Origin: JADJXV01 sp046328995
GTDB taxonomy: Bacteria; Bacteroidota; Ignavibacteria; Kapaibacteriales; UBA961
Length of the DNA: 64,000 nucleotides
Assembly (NCBI GenBank): GCA_046328995.1
Contig: JAXLVN010000001.1
Location: 682,001-746,000, forward strand
Direction: 5' to 3'
Below the pieces are notes generated by a model. The model had not been told where the DNA came from. It saw only the letters and a program-made list of their open reading frames with translations, and ran no database searches. Numbering within the stretch: the stretch's first letter is position 1; every line of letters begins with the position of its first letter. Of this stretch, positions 61,270-64,000 are shown piece after piece. Both the position numbers and the translations under genes were made by a program.

Positions 61270-62051
61270 CGTAACCTCATGAAATATGTGAAATATACAT
61301 TACCATCTGTGGTCATTTTGACATAATAAGCGCCGTTGGCGAAGACACCGTCTCGTGGTATATAATTAAATTCATAGAAACCCTGTGTGCGGCTGATGGG
61401 AGGTATCTCTTCGACAAGTCGCCCGAGCATATCGTATAAAGCAAACGAAACTGAAGTCGGGGTGTCGATGGAGTACGGTATGCGGATAGTAGAAAAGGAG
61501 GGATTTTCGAAGGGTAAGCCGATACCTTCTTTGAAGGTCACACTCACCGGAATATCATCAATGGTAATTGTGCCCGGACTGAGAGTGCCGTCTTTTTTCA
61601 ACCCATTGATATAGCATTCCTTAGGGCTGATTTCTGCTATGGTGCCGAGTCCTGCGAGGACAGTACAATAGATCACGCAAATTTTACCGTCCGTCACCGG
61701 CTTGATACGTTCACAGGATAGCTCAAGTGTACCGTCACGTATTACGACGTTATCGGACAGCGCTGGCTGAAGGCATTGAACCGCATATTCATCCCCACCT
61801 CGAACACTGTCTATTTTCAATCGGTTAGCATTGTATGCGATCACGACTCTCATACTGTCGATCCGGGAGTCGGTGATGGTACCGGTGAGAACGACAGCCA
61901 AATGCTCACCTTGCTTGGCGGAAGAATTACCAACCATAATACGTACATCCTGTGCAGATACTTTTGTCGGCGATACTATAGTCAGCAGCATCGTTCCTGA
62001 GAGTATCAGTAGCCACAATTGAAGTGACAGAAGGCGTAACATTAGGGTCAT
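61266..62051 (-). CDS. Cohesin-like T9SS cargo protein
   Basis: Secreted protein of 261 residues: signal (LQLWLLILSGTMLLTIVSPTKVSA), one cohesin-like domain (RIMVGNSSAKQGEHLAVVLTG, SMRVVIAYNANRLKIDSVRGG), and a C-terminal T9SS type A sorting domain (PFENPSFSTIRIPYSIDTPTSVSFALYDMLGRLVEEI...YFMRLR). It is the first gene of a three-gene operon with the two IgGFc-binding-type proteins. The cohesin-like fold suggests a protein-binding partner. It starts at 62051; a second Met is 3 codons in. Confidence 0.82.
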   Translation of the reverse strand: MTLMLRLLSLQLWLLILSGTMLLTIVSPTKVSAQDVRIMVGNSSAKQGEHLAVVLTGTITDSRIDSMRVVIAYNANRLKIDSVRGGDEYAVQCLQPALSDNVVIRDGTLELSCERIKPVTDGKICVIYCTVLAGLGTIAEISPKECYINGLKKDGTLSPGTITIDDIPVSVTFKEGIGLPFENPSFSTIRIPYSIDTPTSVSFALYDMLGRLVEEIPPISRTQGFYEFNYIPRDGVFANGAYYVKMTTDGNVYFTYFMRLR

Positions 62052-62343
62052 TACAGTACATATTAGTTGGTTTTGACTTCTCTATCCGGCAAATATACGA
62101 CTTCAATTGAAGTCGGTAAAATATTCTTTGCTATTGAAATGTTAAGATAGGGCTATTTTTCCTTCTTTAAAATTGGTTTTTGGGAGGTCGATTCCCGTTC
62201 AATTCCTCTTGCTTTCGTGCATTCGGAGAGTCCTAAATTTAGGAGCAAAGGCTCTGATATGGTGTTCAAATAAGGCGATTTTAGTAAATTGCAGTTATAA
62301 TTTGAACTAAAAAAAAATTTGTGTCAATTTTGAACTGTTTTCT

Positions 62344-64000
62344 ATGAAAATTCTGCGTGTAATCGGTGTTGTACTACTCGTTTGTGTAGCTGTACCTGCT
62401 TTTGCTCAAACAAAAAAACCCGTCATGTATGGCGGTTATGCCGGATTAAACTTCAATTTTCATTCGCCAAATTTCAAGGTTCCGGGTCTCAACGGTCAAT
62501 TTGCAGTCCCATTTTTTCAGGATGATACTACTACTTTTAATCAAAACAGCACCAGTCTTTCTTTGGCACTGGGCGGTATAATTGCCTTTCCTCTCAATGA
62601 TCAATTCACGGTTTCCGGCAGACTGGGCGCAAATTTTATGGGTGCGAAGTTCACTACTCCGGGCACCTTTCACCCTGTTCCCGGCACAGTCACCAATACC
62701 GAACACACCTATGACGCCTCTCTGACGAATCTTGAAATTTCTCCTGTTCTTCATATCAACAATCTCTTCAAGGACGTTCCGGTCTATCTTGCCGGAGGTC
62801 TTGAGATAGGAATTCCACTTGCAGCAACGTACACCCAATCTGAAATTGTAACCGATACCGGTACCACATTTCCAAGTCCTGCCGGCACACGGAGCCGCAC
62901 GTATGCCACCGGCGCTGATATCGTCGATAAGTCAGTACGCCTTGCAATTTTGCTCGGTGCCGGCTATGAGTATCATCTCAATTCATCGACCATTCTTGCT
63001 CCTGAAATCACCCTTCGCCTCCCACTGACCGGCGTCTCAAGCAATACTGCCTATACCACGTGGAGCGTTCCACAGCTTCGCATCGGACTCAATATTCTTT
63101 TCAGTGGCAAGACAGAGACTCCACCTGTTACTTCCACGCTCAAAACAGGCGTCGAATCAGGCTATTATACTCAGGATGGTACATATACTCCGCTATCGTC
63201 CATCAAAGTAGAAGACGCGCAATACGCAGAGCTGTATCCGTTTATTCCGTACATATTCTATTCGAATAATTCTTCATCGCCGGATAGTACTTCCCAGGAA
63301 TTTTCCGGCAGCAGTGAACGTGGAAATTTCACTCTCGCCGCACTTCCACAGGATGCGATCGAAGTCAACCGCCATACTCTCGATGTGGTAGGATATCGTA
63401 TGAAACAGAATCCTGCAGCAGCACTTACGATCGTCGGCAGCAACGATGGCAAAGGTGAAGCGAAGAATAAAAAGCTGAGTGAAGAACGTGCGAACTTTGC
63501 CAAAGACTATCTCGTCAAGACTTTTGGTATCGCACCCGACAGAATCACCGTGCAGGCACGTGACCTTCCGGAAAAAGCATCCGCTACTTCAGTTGCCGAT
63601 GGCGATGCAGAAAATCGCCGTGTAGAACTCAAGAGCACGAATCGTGAGCTCTTCGAACCTATTATGATGAAAAGCGATGAACAGCGGATTGCAACGCCTG
63701 ATTTGATCGAATTCAAGCCCAAAGCCGAGTCCAATGCAGCAATCACCTCATGGTCGCTTTCACTTTCACAAGCAGGTCGCATGCTTCGGGAATTTGTTGG
63801 CATCGGCGATCCCGCCCCTCAGCGCTGGTTAATTCGACCAAACGAACTCTCAAATGCACAAGTACCTGTTGATTATAAGTTTACAGCAGCAGACTCATTA
63901 GGCGGCAGACAAGAAACAAATGGTTCAATTCCGGTTGAATATATCTCAAGCACCCGCAAACGTACCGAACAGCTCGCCGACCGTACGATTTCAAAATTCT
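62344..64000 (+). CDS. OmpA family outer membrane protein, 3' end outside window
   Basis: Open for 552 codons to the window edge. The signal peptide MKILRVIGVVLLVCVAVPAFA leads into an ~260-residue beta-barrel (YGGYAGLNFNF, VPVYLAGGLEIGIPLAATY, LAILLGAGYEYHL, QLRIGLNILFSG). An OmpA-type peptidoglycan-binding domain follows at about 335-430 (NRHTLDVVGYRMKQNPAAAL, IVGSNDGKGEAKNKKLSEERANFAKDYL, NRRVELKST). The OmpA domain is internal, and at least 120 residues follow it (AITSWSLSLSQAGRMLREFVG), which is typical of long OmpA proteins where another beta-domain and possibly a second OmpA domain follow. It is divergent from the IgGFc operon. Confidence 0.9.
   Translation, partial: MKILRVIGVVLLVCVAVPAFAQTKKPVMYGGYAGLNFNFHSPNFKVPGLNGQFAVPFFQDDTTTFNQNSTSLSLALGGIIAFPLNDQFTVSGRLGANFMGAKFTTPGTFHPVPGTVTNTEHTYDASLTNLEISPVLHINNLFKDVPVYLAGGLEIGIPLAATYTQSEIVTDTGTTFPSPAGTRSRTYATGADIVDKSVRLAILLGAGYEYHLNSSTILAPEITLRLPLTGVSSNTAYTTWSVPQLRIGLNILFSGKTETPPVTSTLKTGVESGYYTQDGTYTPLSSIKVEDAQYAELYPFIPYIFYSNNSSSPDSTSQEFSGSSERGNFTLAALPQDAIEVNRHTLDVVGYRMKQNPAAALTIVGSNDGKGEAKNKKLSEERANFAKDYLVKTFGIAPDRITVQARDLPEKASATSVADGDAENRRVELKSTNRELFEPIMMKSDEQRIATPDLIEFKPKAESNAAITSWSLSLSQAGRMLREFVGIGDPAPQRWLIRPNELSNAQVPVDYKFTAADSLGGRQETNGSIPVEYISSTRKRTEQLADRTISKF

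Noticed and set aside
62446..62838. 130-codon minus-strand frame near the right end
   Set aside because: It is the antisense shadow of the OmpA-family gene that runs off the window.

Overview
The window (64 kb, about 45-50% GC outside one AT-rich insert, by eye) is a chromosomal segment from a bacterium of the Bacteroidota/Chlorobi (FCB) group. The best guess is a Kapabacteria- or Ignavibacteria-like lineage. Evidence: several secreted proteins end in type IX secretion (T9SS) type A sorting domains, one is an MXAN_6640-type secreted metalloprotease, and several genes have Bacteroidota-type promoters (-33 TTTG, -7 TAnnTTTG). The clearest promoter is TTTG-N19-TATTTTTG in front of tRNA-Lys. The lineage is an inference; no rRNA gene is present.

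Layout. 0-11.3 kb: 3' part of leuS, a TSUP permease, an orphan histidine kinase, a T9SS metalloprotease with a small FnIII-like partner, a methyltransferase plus GH57 glycosidase pair, and a CcmF-type cytochrome c assembly protein. 11.44-15.86 kb: tRNA-Lys(UUU) followed by a small AT-rich genomic island bounded by a 31-bp direct repeat of the tRNA 3' end (29/31 identical). The island carries a HEPN-like protein (motif RNEFVH), an AAA ATPase plus DUF4435/TOPRIM-like pair that looks like the PARIS anti-phage system (AriA/AriB), and only the N-terminal fragment of an integrase. 16.2-24.5 kb: a HEAT-repeat protein, a PagL-like outer-membrane protein, a DUF4846 lipoprotein, then a minus-strand cluster (membrane protein, Bor-like lipoprotein, FAD-linked oxidase, alpha/beta hydrolase). 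24.8-40.1 kb: large T9SS cargo proteins, an ABC exporter, an OmpA/TSP3 protein, and the window's richest set of repeats: a ~178-bp tandem array, a 234-bp MITE with a 9-bp target duplication, and AAGTC-type simple repeats that run into the 3' ends of two genes.

40.3-55.9 kb: a GT39-like transferase; a tight five-gene minus-strand operon (enoyl-CoA hydratase, DinB-like, FAH-family, two lipoproteins); a coupled plus-strand group (membrane protein, phosphodiester glycosidase, metalloprotease-propeller-barrel fusion); a tandem pair of paralogous lipoproteins, the second with an apparent GT-dinucleotide frameshift; then cdaA-pcm-miaA. 55.2-64 kb: DJ-1/PfpI protein, MoxR-type AAA ATPase, an operon of one T9SS protein and two IgGFc-binding-type surface proteins, and a divergent OmpA-family gene that runs off the window end.

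Main result: a PARIS-like defence pair sits on an immobilised island inserted in the tRNA-Lys gene. tRNA-Lys is the tRNA that the E. coli PARIS nuclease is reported to attack, and the insertion has rewritten the T-loop of that tRNA.
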